Assembly: GCA_002314605.1 (NCBI GenBank)
Contig: DCGO01000011.1
Location: 9,283-55,829, forward strand
Origin: Lentisphaeria bacterium UBA1776
GTDB taxonomy: Bacteria > Verrucomicrobiota > Lentisphaeria > Victivallales > Victivallaceae
Reading direction: 5' to 3'
Length of the DNA: 46,547 nt
Shown here one piece after another: positions 8,889 through 16,639 of this stretch (its first letter is position 1; every line of letters starts with the position of its first letter). Under the pieces are notes generated by a model, which saw nothing but the letters and a program-made list of their open reading frames with translations, made no database searches and was not told where the DNA came from. Position numbers and translations under genes: made by a program.

Positions 8889-8961
8889 TTGACAAATTTT
8901 CTGTACCACGCAGTGCAGAACTGCCACGCCGGGCCGCATCCGGACACGGCAGCATGCATGC
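8889..8961 (+). promoter_or_regulatory. Upstream region of the capsid cassette: orphan TTGACA and a 10-bp palindrome
   Basis: TTGACA occurs at 8889-8894, but no reasonable -10 hexamer lies 16-18 nt downstream. Further on is a perfect palindrome GCATGCATGC (8952-8961), and between them GCAGT-5-ACTGC. Any of these could be part of a regulator-dependent promoter or operator for the cassette starting at 8996; none is convincing alone. The contrast with the clear host-type promoter on the opposite strand is the point of note. Confidence 0.25.
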
Positions 8962-8995
8962 ACCAGTCAACCATCAAAGAAAGGAGATCAAAAGT

Positions 8996-9421
8996 ATGAC
9001 TCAGCACTCCGGTGATCCGCCCGAACCCGTCCCCGCAGAAACCTCCGGTATCCCGGAAAAAGAGGAGCTTCTCGCACTACGGCGGGAACGGGACGAACTG
9101 GTCCTTGAACGGGACCGCATCCAGGGGGAACTGACCGCCGTCAGGCGCCGTCAGGCCATTCAGGAACTTGCAGGGAAACACGGTTTTTCCGACCCGGACT
9201 ATCTGGATTTTCTCCTGACCCGGGAGAAGATCGCCCCGGAAGACGACGGGGTTGCCGGCTTCATGACCGGTCTGCAGGAGCGTTCGCCGAAACTCTTCCG
9301 CATCGCCCTGCATCCCGGCGCCCCGAAACCGGCACCCCGTACCCCGGCGGCATCCGAACGGACAGACCGAAATGCCGAACTTATACGGCAGCTGGAATCC
9401 GCTCCCGATTTTTCCCGATGA
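8996..9421 (+). CDS. Phage scaffold-like protein (GP20-type)
   Basis: 141 residues, charged and largely helical. A long heptad-rich coiled coil (about residues 20-60, rich in E, R and L) is followed by GKHGFSDPDYLDFLLTRE and a segment ending near SPKLFR. That pattern (coiled coil, then a short helical unit with an ageing-acid motif and a terminal K/RLF) is what I know from phage scaffolding proteins of the GP20 type, which guide capsid assembly and are encoded just before the major capsid gene. The position immediately before the capsid gene agrees. The ATG at 8996 has AAGGAG 9 nt upstream; the frame is open earlier, but without start signals. The C-terminal third is Pro/Ala-rich and probably disordered. 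Confidence 0.65.
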   Translation: MTQHSGDPPEPVPAETSGIPEKEELLALRRERDELVLERDRIQGELTAVRRRQAIQELAGKHGFSDPDYLDFLLTREKIAPEDDGVAGFMTGLQERSPKLFRIALHPGAPKPAPRTPAASERTDRNAELIRQLESAPDFSR

Positions 9422-9450
9422 AATCAACCACCAAAAATAAGGATTGAACC

Positions 9451-10641
9451 ATGCTTTACAGTTACAGTTTTCAGAACCGCAAACGCGATCTGGCCGACAT
9501 TCTCTCCACCGTGGTGAAGGATGAGCCGCGCTTCATCTCCAATTTCAAGACCGTGGCGGACGCAAGTCAGCGCAAACATGAGTGGCTGGAGGACCAGCTG
9601 ACCGGCCGGGCCGTCACAGTTTCAGGGGCGGTCTCAAGTCTCGTGTGCCCCGCTTCCGCAACCGACTTGGCCAAGCTGAAAGTGGGGACTTTGCTCGTCA
9701 AAGCCAATGATTCCGCCCTCTTCAGAGTCACTGCCATTGCATCGGCCAATTTCACCGTGACCCTGGCTGCCGCCAACGGCTCCTCCTCCACCACCCCGGC
9801 CAACGGAGACACCCTCAACATCGTCTCCACGCCCATGGCAGAGGGAAGCAACCACGGCGACGGCGATGAGACCGGCATTGTCGGCAGCGCCAATTACAAC
9901 TGCACCCAGATTTTCCGCAAGGACATCATTCTGACCGGCTCCACGCTGGCGGTGAATATCTTCGGCAGTGCGGACAACCAGCTGAACCGCCAGACCGCCT
10001 TTGCGCTGTCGGAACTGGCCCGGGACCTGAACCGGGTAGCCCTCTTCGGCATCCGGGTGGAAGCGGACAGTTCCAACCGGGGTTCCGCCGGAGGTCTGTA
10101 CCAGTTCGGCACGGCGGCAGGATGCCTGGCCGTTGACGCCGACGGAGACCGTCTGGACAGTTCCATCATCAACGATGCGGCCCAGAAAATCATGGCATCC
10201 GGCGGGGAACCAACCCAGATCCTCTGCAGTCCCGGTCAGGCCCGGGTACTTTCCGGGGAATACAGGAATCAGCTCCAGATCCTCCGCTCCGATGACCGCC
10301 GGGGAGCCTATGTGGCCATGATCGTCAACGAGATCAACGGCCGGGGCCTCACCATTATGGCGGATCCGGATGTGCCGGACACGGATGCCTGGGTGCTGGA
10401 CCCCGCCGGCTTCGGACTCTCCAGTCTCCGGGGCCGGGCCATTGCGGACGAAGACGCCACGCCGAAGGGCTTCGACGGCATCAAGCGCATGGCATTGGGG
10501 GAACTCACCTTCGAGTTCAAGAATGCGGCCCAACGGCTCTGCCGGATCCACGGTCTGCAGGCAAGTACCGCTGCACTGAGTGCCATGCGCAATCACGACA
10601 GCGCATCCGACAGCGGAGATTCCAGCAGTTCGTCCAACTGA
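9451..10641 (+). CDS. Phage major capsid protein, SU10/DUF5309-like
   Basis: 396 residues, resembling the DUF5309 (SU10 major capsid) family with the HK97 fold, the shell subunit of tailed-phage heads. Features matching my memory of that family: an N-terminal helix with KRDLADILSTVVKDEPRF, a beta domain rich in T/V/G (residues ~50-130), CTQIFRKDIILTGST, ELARDLNRVALFGIR, GGLYQFG, and a C-terminal part with QILCSPGQARVL and DPDVPDTDAWVLDP. The serine-rich end (SDSGDSSSSSN) is likely disordered. AAGGA lies 8 nt before the ATG. It follows the scaffold-like gene by 29 nt and is followed by a strong terminator. The frame is intact with no sign of decay. The family call is by eye and should be confirmed by profile search. 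Confidence 0.75.
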   Translation: MLYSYSFQNRKRDLADILSTVVKDEPRFISNFKTVADASQRKHEWLEDQLTGRAVTVSGAVSSLVCPASATDLAKLKVGTLLVKANDSALFRVTAIASANFTVTLAAANGSSSTTPANGDTLNIVSTPMAEGSNHGDGDETGIVGSANYNCTQIFRKDIILTGSTLAVNIFGSADNQLNRQTAFALSELARDLNRVALFGIRVEADSSNRGSAGGLYQFGTAAGCLAVDADGDRLDSSIINDAAQKIMASGGEPTQILCSPGQARVLSGEYRNQLQILRSDDRRGAYVAMIVNEINGRGLTIMADPDVPDTDAWVLDPAGFGLSSLRGRAIADEDATPKGFDGIKRMALGELTFEFKNAAQRLCRIHGLQASTAALSAMRNHDSASDSGDSSSSSN

Positions 10642-10670
10642 TCAAGATGCAGCTTAATTCATAACCATGA

Positions 10671-10701
10671 GGGGGAAAAGCTTCGGCTTTCCCCCTTTTT
10701 T
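10671..10701 (+). terminator. Strong intrinsic terminator between capsid and connector genes
   Basis: GGGGGAAAAGC, TTCG tetraloop, GCTTTCCCCC, then six T (10696-10701). The stem has one bulged A and a C(UUCG)G loop, among the most stable tetraloops. Placed 29 nt after the capsid stop and 17 nt before the next ATG, it should strongly reduce, not necessarily abolish, expression of the two genes behind it. Confidence 0.85.
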
Positions 10702-10718
10702 CAGCAAAGGAGTTCAAG

Positions 10719-11090
10719 ATGAGCGAAACAACCGATCTGGCGGCGGCGGACCGCTATTTTGCCGGGCACCCCCAGGGGGAGCGCTGGCGCAAAGAACTGG
10801 ACCACGAGGCCCGTCTGGGGGCCCTGCGGATCGCGGCACTGGATATCGAATGCACCCTCGGGACCGATTTCATCCCCGACAGCAGTGAAGTGCGTTCGGC
10901 GTGGTTTGAGCAGGCGCTGTACCTGGTCAGCCACCCGGAAGCACCGGATGACGGAAGCCTCCAGTCAGAAAGTGTGGACGGCATCGGCTCCCGCACTTAT
11001 ACCGGAAAAAAGCGCTTCCTCGCCCCCCGGGCGGAAAAACTTCTGATGCCTTATCTGGCCAGTCTGGCCGTCCGGCTGATCCGGGGGTGA
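10719..11090 (+). CDS. Phage head-tail connector-like protein
   Basis: 123 residues, mainly helical. The layout (A-x-x-YF-x-x-x-PxG near residues 11-21, an ALRIAALDIE helix, a W-FEQALYLV helix, then FLAPRAEKLLMPYL near the end) resembles the small head-completion/adaptor proteins that follow major capsid genes in tailed phages, some annotated as DnaT-like or gp6-type connectors. Such proteins ring the portal to link head and tail. AAGGAG lies 6 nt before the ATG. It sits behind the terminator at 10671-10701, so it would be made at much lower level than the capsid, as the stoichiometry of a connector demands. No portal gene is present. Family assignment is moderate. Confidence 0.55.
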   Translation: MSETTDLAAADRYFAGHPQGERWRKELDHEARLGALRIAALDIECTLGTDFIPDSSEVRSAWFEQALYLVSHPEAPDDGSLQSESVDGIGSRTYTGKKRFLAPRAEKLLMPYLASLAVRLIRG

Positions 11091-11093
11091 CAC

Positions 11094-11528
11094 ATGGATC
11101 ATTTCACACTTGAAAACTGCGTGGCGGAATTCAAAGACTGCCGCCTTGGAAAAACCGGCGGCCCCCTCCTCTTCCGGCTCCTGCCGGAAACCTTTTCCGC
11201 CGGAGAAAACGGCATCTGCTCCATAGCTTCGGCAAAAACAATGACCGTAGTCCTCGGTCTGGAAAAACTTGACGAAGGATTTGCCGCACTGCTGGACCGT
11301 CATGGCCGAATCACAGCCATTGCCCCGGAACTTTTCCGGCAGCCGGGGCCGCTCCGGCTCATCCCGGAGGATCCCGCAAAAGGGTCAGTCTGCACCTTTC
11401 CCCGGGCAAAGCTTGCAGGCAATACGGAATACGGGATTTTCCCGGGAAGCGGACACCGGCTCATCATGGAATTTACCGTTGAACCGGAAAGCGAAAACCT
11501 CCCCTACATGATGTGCGAACACATCTGA
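11094..11528 (+). CDS. Unknown protein, last gene of the capsid cassette
   Basis: 144 residues with no family that I recognise. It starts 3 nt after the connector-like gene, with GGGGGTGA just upstream of the ATG. The sequence looks beta-rich, with FTLENCVAEFKDCRLGKTGGP near the N-terminus and a strand-turn pattern to the end (AGNTEYGIFPGSGHRLIMEF). In phages the equivalent position often carries a tail-tube, tail-completion or neck protein; that is a guess from position only. It converges on the Fe-ADH gene with 7 nt between the stops. The frame is intact. Confidence 0.6.
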   Translation: MDHFTLENCVAEFKDCRLGKTGGPLLFRLLPETFSAGENGICSIASAKTMTVVLGLEKLDEGFAALLDRHGRITAIAPELFRQPGPLRLIPEDPAKGSVCTFPRAKLAGNTEYGIFPGSGHRLIMEFTVEPESENLPYMMCEHI

Positions 11529-11535
11529 AAGTTCC

Positions 11536-12600
11536 TTACATGAGACTGCGGAGGATTTCGGAAACTGTATCGTCGGAAAACTCCACCGGATTGCATTTCA
11601 TGCTTCCGGAACGGCAGTTTTTTTCGATAAAGCTGAAGTGTTCCTCCCGCAGTCCGTACTGCCGGAAATTCACCGGAAGACCGCACTGCCGGAGAAGCTC
11701 CATGTAACGGGTCAGCGGTTCCGGTCCGAAAAGACTCTCCAGAATGGCGGCATGGGGCATATTGCGCTTCATCACCTCCGGAAAAAGCACCGCGCAGGCA
11801 ATCCCGTGAGGAACATGACAGATGCTTCCCAGCGGGTGGGCGATCCCGTGGACCGCCCCCAGTCCGGACTGGGCAAAAGCCATCCCGGTCATCATGGATC
11901 CTTCCGCCACAAAATTCCGGTCAGCGTGATCGTCCCGGACCGCTCCGGCCAGATGCTCGAAAATCTGCATGGCGGCGATCATGGTGATGGAGCGGGTAAA
12001 GGTATTGGCCTTCCGGGATATCGTCGCTTCCACCGCCTGCACCAGCGCGTCAAAGCCGCTGGAGGCCGTCACATCCGCCGGAGCGCCGTAAGTCAGTACC
12101 GGGTCCACCAGCACCAGATCCGGCGTCATGGCCGGGTGCCGCAAAGACTGCTTGATGCCGGTCTCCGGATCGCACAATACTGCGTTGGAAGTCATTTCCG
12201 CGCCGGTTCCCGCCGTGGTCGGACAGGCGGCGAACCATGCACCCTTCCCCGGAATGGTACGTTTTCCGTAAAAATACTCTTTCACAGTCCCCTCAAGGGG
12301 CAGCAGTGCCGCCACGGTCTTCCCCGCATCCAGCACGCTTCCTCCGCCGATGGCCGCCACGGCATCGGCCTTTGCCTCCCGGGCGCAGTCCAGAACCTTC
12401 TGCGCATCTTCAATGGGCAGTTCCCCACGGACCGGAGGCGCAGGAACGGCTCCGGGAAGAAGCGAAGAAGCCCATTTGCTCAGGTGTTTCCCCGTCACCA
12501 GCAGCACCCGGGTCCCGGCAGGGATCAGCATGGGCAGGGACTGCACGATATTTTCGCCGAACTGAATATTGCCCGGCAGATGAACCGAATAATTCTGCAT
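11536..12600 (-). CDS. Iron-containing (group III) alcohol dehydrogenase
   Basis: 354-residue NAD(P)-dependent metal alcohol dehydrogenase. The nucleotide-binding motif is GGGSVLDAGK (85-94), with PTTAGTGAEMT (128-138). Of the four usual metal ligands, D184, H255 (AHPLG) and H265 (VPHG) are present; the second, normally H in DALTH, is Q188 (FDALVQAVEA). I recall a DALTQ-type subgroup of the family with this change, so the enzyme is probably active, maybe on an aldehyde or diol. The ATG at 12600 has AGAGG 9 nt upstream; a TTG eight codons earlier is less likely. It follows rnc by 16 nt and may share its promoter. Substrate unknown. Confidence 0.87.
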   Translation of the reverse strand: MQNYSVHLPGNIQFGENIVQSLPMLIPAGTRVLLVTGKHLSKWASSLLPGAVPAPPVRGELPIEDAQKVLDCAREAKADAVAAIGGGSVLDAGKTVAALLPLEGTVKEYFYGKRTIPGKGAWFAACPTTAGTGAEMTSNAVLCDPETGIKQSLRHPAMTPDLVLVDPVLTYGAPADVTASSGFDALVQAVEATISRKANTFTRSITMIAAMQIFEHLAGAVRDDHADRNFVAEGSMMTGMAFAQSGLGAVHGIAHPLGSICHVPHGIACAVLFPEVMKRNMPHAAILESLFGPEPLTRYMELLRQCGLPVNFRQYGLREEHFSFIEKNCRSGSMKCNPVEFSDDTVSEILRSLM

Positions 12601-12616
12601 TGCCAAAATCCTCTCT

Positions 12617-13324
12617 CTATTCAAGGTGGTCCCGAAGGTATTTCAGGAGATTTCCGGCAGCGGCGGATTCCGCCGTCCGGCGGCCGGTGCCATGCCCCGT
12701 GGCCACCAGCCGGTGCAGACGCACCTCAACTTCAAAATCCGGCTGATGCTCCGGACCGGAGATCCGGAACACACTGTATGCCGGGTGCTCCCCCCAGCGT
12801 CCCTGGGAAAATTCCTGCAGAGCCCCTTTGGGATTGATCACCTCCAGCATAGCCATGGGATCCGGATAATATTCAGCAAAGAGATCCACAAGAAATTTTC
12901 TGGCCGCCGGAAAACCGGCCGCCTGATGCAGCGCGGCCGTCACCGCTTCAAAGAGATCCGCCAGAGTGGATTCCCGCCGGGCACCCCCGGATTCCGCCTC
13001 GCCCTTGCCGATAAGGAGGTATTCCCCCAGTCCCAGTTTCCGGGCCAGTTCCGCAATGGCTCCCTCACAGGCCAGCGCCGCCCGCATCCGGGTCAGCACC
13101 CCCTCATCCGCGTGGGGATAACGCGCGAAAAGATATTCCGAAAGTGCGATCTCCAGCACCGCATCGCCGAGAAATTCCAGCCGCTGATTGTCGTAATCCA
13201 GTTCATGCTCCACAGCGTAGGACCGGTGAGTCAGGGCCTCCCGGAGAACCTCGTCCGGCTGTCCTTCCGGGAAACGGATCAGCTTTTTCAACTGGTCAAT
13301 GCTTTGCGGCATCTTTTCCGGCAT
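12617..13324 (-). CDS. rnc: Ribonuclease III
   Basis: 235-residue double-stranded RNA endonuclease for rRNA and mRNA processing. The RNase III signature QRLEFLGDAVLEI holds one set of acidic catalytic residues, and STLADLFEAVTAA the second. A dsRNA-binding domain follows (NPKGALQEFSQ at its start, GTGRRTAESAAAGNLLKYL at its end). The length is normal. The gene is divergent from uvrA and has its own TTGCAT-17-TATATT promoter. AGGA lies close upstream of ATG 13324; the second ATG, four codons in (13312), is a possible alternative start. Confidence 0.95.
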   Translation of the reverse strand: MPEKMPQSIDQLKKLIRFPEGQPDEVLREALTHRSYAVEHELDYDNQRLEFLGDAVLEIALSEYLFARYPHADEGVLTRMRAALACEGAIAELARKLGLGEYLLIGKGEAESGGARRESTLADLFEAVTAALHQAAGFPAARKFLVDLFAEYYPDPMAMLEVINPKGALQEFSQGRWGEHPAYSVFRISGPEHQPDFEVEVRLHRLVATGHGTGRRTAESAAAGNLLKYLRDHLE

Positions 13325-13355
13325 CCTTTCCTGTTTTCAAATCAAACGACCGCAT

Positions 13356-13384
13356 AATATACATCAGGGAAAGCGCAAATGCAA
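13356..13384 (-). promoter_or_regulatory. Promoter of rnc
   Basis: Minus strand TTGCAT (13384-13379), 17 nt, TATATT (13361-13356), 31 nt before the rnc start. Exact match to the shared form. Confidence 0.7.
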
Positions 13385-13402
13385 CAATCTTTGTCCGTCC
13401 CC

Positions 13403-13430
13403 TTGTTTTCCGGCGGAATCATGGCATATT
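13403..13430 (+). promoter_or_regulatory. Candidate promoter of uvrA
   Basis: TTGTTT (13403-13408), 16 nt, CATATT (13425-13430), 37 nt before the uvrA ATG. Weaker than the rnc promoter beside it. No SOS box (CTGT-N8-ACAG or the CGAACN4GTTYC type) was noticed. Confidence 0.4.
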
Positions 13431-13467
13431 ATGCGCCGGACGGCCGGGTGGCCGCTCTGGAGGAAAC

Positions 13468-16311
13468 ATGCAGGAAAATATTGTCATACGGGATGCGTCC
13501 CAGCATAATCTGAAACACGTCAATGCGGTAATCCCCCGCAACAAACTGGTGGTCATCACCGGGCTGAGCGGATCCGGCAAGAGTTCGCTGGCCTTTGACA
13601 CCCTCTATGCCGAGGGGCAGCGGCGCTATGTGGAGAGCCTCTCCGCCTATGCCCGGCAGTTTCTCGACCGTCTCCAGAAGCCGAAAGTGGAACACATTGA
13701 CGGGCTCTCTCCGGCCATTGCCATTGAACAGCGGACGGCGGGGGGGACCCCCCGCTCCACCGTGGCAACCGTCACCGAGATCTACGACTATCTCCGGCTC
13801 CTCTACGCCCATATCGGCCACCCCCACTGTCCCGACTGCGGCAAAGAACTGGAACCCCAGTCGGCCCAGAAGATCGTGGAAATCCTGCAGGCCCTCCCCC
13901 CGGACCGGAAAATGATCCTTCTAGCCCCGGTCGTCAGGGGAAAAAAAGGCGAACACCGGGAGATTCTCCAGCAGCTCAAAAGCGACGGCTTCGTCCGGGC
14001 CCGCATCGACGGAAAGATCGTCACTCTGGACGATTACGGCGACAAAATTCCAGGCAAGACTCTCCGCCATACCATTGAAGCGGTGGTGGACCGTCTGAAA
14101 ACCGGTTCAAATGATGCCGCGCGGCTGACCGACTCGGTGGAAACGGCCCTCCGCACCGGAGGGGGAATCCTTACCGCCATGGTGGAACAGCCAGACCACA
14201 GTTACCGCGAAGAGACCCACAGCGAAAAACTCGCCTGTCTGGACTGCGGCAAAAGTTACGGGGAACTGAAACCCCGGAACTTTTCCTTCAACTCCCCCTA
14301 TGGGGCCTGTCCGGAATGCAACGGCCTGGGATTTCTGCAGGTCATGAACCCGGAACTGGTGATCCCTGACCCGGACTTGAGCATCCGAAACGGGGCCATT
14401 CCGGGCTGGCGGAGGGGGCCCCGGCACCTCATTATGTACTACAACATGCTCCTACGCAAGATCGCGGAATATCTGAACGAACCGGACATGCTGACCACCC
14501 CCTTCGGCAAACTGCCGGAAAAAGTGCAGCATTATCTCCTGTACGGAAGCGGCGGCGAGCCTCTGGAATTCACCTACCGCATGCATGGCAGAAGTTACCT
14601 GTGGAGCAAGCCCTTTGAGGGGATCCTCGAAAATCTCCGGCGGCGAATGCTGGAAACCGAATCGGACTCCGTCCGGGAGCGTCTCCGGGAATACCTGATG
14701 CCGAAACTTTGCCCGGCATGCAAGGGGAGCCGCCTCAATCCGGTGAGCCTCGCGGTCGCCGTGGGCGGCATCGGCATCGACAGATTCAATGCCATGTCCG
14801 TGGGAGAAGCCCTTGACTTCATGAACAAGCTGGAACTTACAGAGTCAGAGCGGGCCATCTCCGCCGATGTGGTCAAGGAGATCCGGAACCGGCTGAAATT
14901 TCTGAACGATGTGGGCTTGAACTACCTCTCTTTGGACCGGGTGAGTTCCACGCTGTCCGGCGGCGAGGCCCAGCGCATCCGGCTGGCCACGCAGCTTGGC
15001 TGCGGTCTGGTGGGGGTTCTCTACATCCTTGACGAACCCAGCATCGGGCTTCACCAAAGAGACAATGACCGGCTGCTGGACACCTTGGAGCACCTCCGGG
15101 ACATGGGAAACACCGTTCTGGTGGTGGAACATGACCTGGATACCATCCGCCGGGCGGATTTCGTGATGGACATGGGGCCCGGCGCCGGCCGCAAAGGAGG
15201 GGAACTTATTGCCGCCGGGACGCCGGAAGAAATCCAGACTTGTCCCCGCTCTCTTACGGGGGACTATCTGGCGGGACGGCGGAATCTTGCGGTCCCGGCA
15301 AGGCGCCTTCCCGGCAACGGCAAATTCATCCGCATCCGGGGGGCCGAACACAACAACCTCAAAAATGTGGATGCGGACATCCCCCTGGGGACCTTCTGCT
15401 GCATCACCGGCGTATCCGGCTCCGGCAAGAGTTCTCTCGTGAATGAAATTCTGGTCCGGGAACTCAACCGCCGTCAGGGCATTCAGGACCTTCCTCCCGG
15501 GAAATGCCGGAGCATTGAGGGACTGGAAAATATCGGCAAGGCCATCGTCATTGATCAGAGCCCCATCGGGCGGACTCCCCGCTCCAATCCGGCCACTTAC
15601 ACGGATGCCTTCGGTGCCATCCGCAATCTCTTCGCACAGCTTCCGGATGCAAAGATCCGGGGCTATACTCCGGGCAGATTCAGTTTCAACATCAAGGGAG
15701 GCCGCTGCGAAGAGTGCAAGGGCGACGGCATCCGCAAGATCGAAATGCAGTTTCTCTCCGATGTCTATGTGGAGTGTTCCGTCTGCCACGGCAAGCGGTT
15801 CAACCGGGAAACCCTGGGGGTACGCTACAAAAAACAGAGCATCGCCGATGTGCTGGATATGACCATCAATCAGGCGGCGGAGTTTTTTGATGCCGTCCCC
15901 GCCCTTGCCCGCAAGCTGGACACCCTCCGGGAAGTGGGGTTAGGATACCTCCAGCTGGGACAGCCGGCCACCACCCTGTCGGGCGGCGAGGCCCAGCGGG
16001 TCAAGCTGGCGGCGGAACTTGCCCGGATCCCCCGGGGACACACCTTGTACATCCTTGACGAACCCACCACAGGACTGCATCTGGCGGATATCGAACAGCT
16101 GATGAAGGTCCTTTTCCGTCTCCGGGATCTGGGAAACACCATTCTGGTCATTGAGCACAATCTGGATGTGATCAAGTGTGCGGACTACATTATTGACCTG
16201 GGTCCGGAAGGGGGCTCCGCCGGCGGCACCATTGTCGGCTGCGGCACCCCGGAGGAACTGGCGAAAAACCGGAAATCCTACACCGGAAAGTACTTGAAGA
16301 ATTATCTCTGA
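13468..16311 (+). CDS. uvrA: UvrABC system protein A
   Basis: 947-residue DNA-damage recognition ATPase of nucleotide excision repair, of standard length. Two ABC modules are visible: Walker A GLSGSGKSS near residue 32 and GVSGSGKSS in the second half, each with its ABC signature (STLSGGEAQRIRLA and TTLSGGEAQRVKLA) and Walker B (YILDEPSIGLH, YILDEPTTGLH). Zinc-binding CxxC pairs are present (CPDCGKEL, CLDCGKSYG, CPECNGLG, CEECKGDG, CSVCHGKR). The ATG at 13468 is preceded by GGAGG at 4-5 nt; the frame is open upstream but lies over the rnc promoter and gene. No SOS operator was seen. Confidence 0.97.
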   Translation: MQENIVIRDASQHNLKHVNAVIPRNKLVVITGLSGSGKSSLAFDTLYAEGQRRYVESLSAYARQFLDRLQKPKVEHIDGLSPAIAIEQRTAGGTPRSTVATVTEIYDYLRLLYAHIGHPHCPDCGKELEPQSAQKIVEILQALPPDRKMILLAPVVRGKKGEHREILQQLKSDGFVRARIDGKIVTLDDYGDKIPGKTLRHTIEAVVDRLKTGSNDAARLTDSVETALRTGGGILTAMVEQPDHSYREETHSEKLACLDCGKSYGELKPRNFSFNSPYGACPECNGLGFLQVMNPELVIPDPDLSIRNGAIPGWRRGPRHLIMYYNMLLRKIAEYLNEPDMLTTPFGKLPEKVQHYLLYGSGGEPLEFTYRMHGRSYLWSKPFEGILENLRRRMLETESDSVRERLREYLMPKLCPACKGSRLNPVSLAVAVGGIGIDRFNAMSVGEALDFMNKLELTESERAISADVVKEIRNRLKFLNDVGLNYLSLDRVSSTLSGGEAQRIRLATQLGCGLVGVLYILDEPSIGLHQRDNDRLLDTLEHLRDMGNTVLVVEHDLDTIRRADFVMDMGPGAGRKGGELIAAGTPEEIQTCPRSLTGDYLAGRRNLAVPARRLPGNGKFIRIRGAEHNNLKNVDADIPLGTFCCITGVSGSGKSSLVNEILVRELNRRQGIQDLPPGKCRSIEGLENIGKAIVIDQSPIGRTPRSNPATYTDAFGAIRNLFAQLPDAKIRGYTPGRFSFNIKGGRCEECKGDGIRKIEMQFLSDVYVECSVCHGKRFNRETLGVRYKKQSIADVLDMTINQAAEFFDAVPALARKLDTLREVGLGYLQLGQPATTLSGGEAQRVKLAAELARIPRGHTLYILDEPTTGLHLADIEQLMKVLFRLRDLGNTILVIEHNLDVIKCADYIIDLGPEGGSAGGTIVGCGTPEELAKNRKSYTGKYLKNYL

Positions 16312-16318
16312 AAGAACT

Positions 16319-16639
16319 TTATTTCCCGGAAAAAAACCGCAGACCGATGATTCCGGAAACGATCATCAGGAGACAAACGATCCGCCCAGCCGCCGCCGGT
16401 TCACGGAAGAGTATGATCCCCGCGACCGCCGTCCCCAACGCGCCGATCCCGGTCCACACGGCGTAAGCCGTCCCCACGGGCAGATCCTTCACAGCCAAAG
16501 CAAGCAGCCAGACACTGACCCCCATGGCGACAAACGTGACCGCCGCAGGCAGAAGCCTGCTGAACCCTTCACTGTATTTCATGGCCACGGCCCAGACCAC
16601 TTCACAAAATCCGGCGGCGACCAGCAGGATCCAGTTCAT
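16319..16639 (-). CDS. gdx: SMR family guanidinium exporter (Gdx/SugE)
   Basis: 106-residue small multidrug resistance protein with four membrane helices. The segment E-VVWAVAMKYSEGFSRL is the Gdx/SugE version of the essential-glutamate helix, and LPVGTAYAVWTGIGALGTA with GIILFREPAA matches the SugE pattern very closely. Such proteins act as proton-coupled guanidinium exporters, working as dual-topology dimers. The ATG (16639-16637) overlaps the antiporter stop (ATGA), so translation is coupled to it. In other bacteria these genes often sit behind a guanidine riboswitch; none can be here because the gene lies inside an operon. It converges on uvrA with 7 nt between the stops. Confidence 0.88.
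   Translation of the reverse strand: MNWILLVAAGFCEVVWAVAMKYSEGFSRLLPAAVTFVAMGVSVWLLALAVKDLPVGTAYAVWTGIGALGTAVAGIILFREPAAAGRIVCLLMIVSGIIGLRFFSGK

Noticed and set aside
8889..8917. Canonical sigma-70 promoter for the capsid cassette
   Set aside because: TTGACA is perfect, but the expected -10 region reads CAGTGC/AGTGCA.
9634..10596. Minus-strand open frame opposite the capsid gene
   Set aside because: The residue pattern is a shadow of the capsid frame, with no ribosome-binding site or motif.
13325..13467. SOS box in front of uvrA
   Set aside because: No LexA-type inverted repeat of either the proteobacterial or Gram-positive form could be found.
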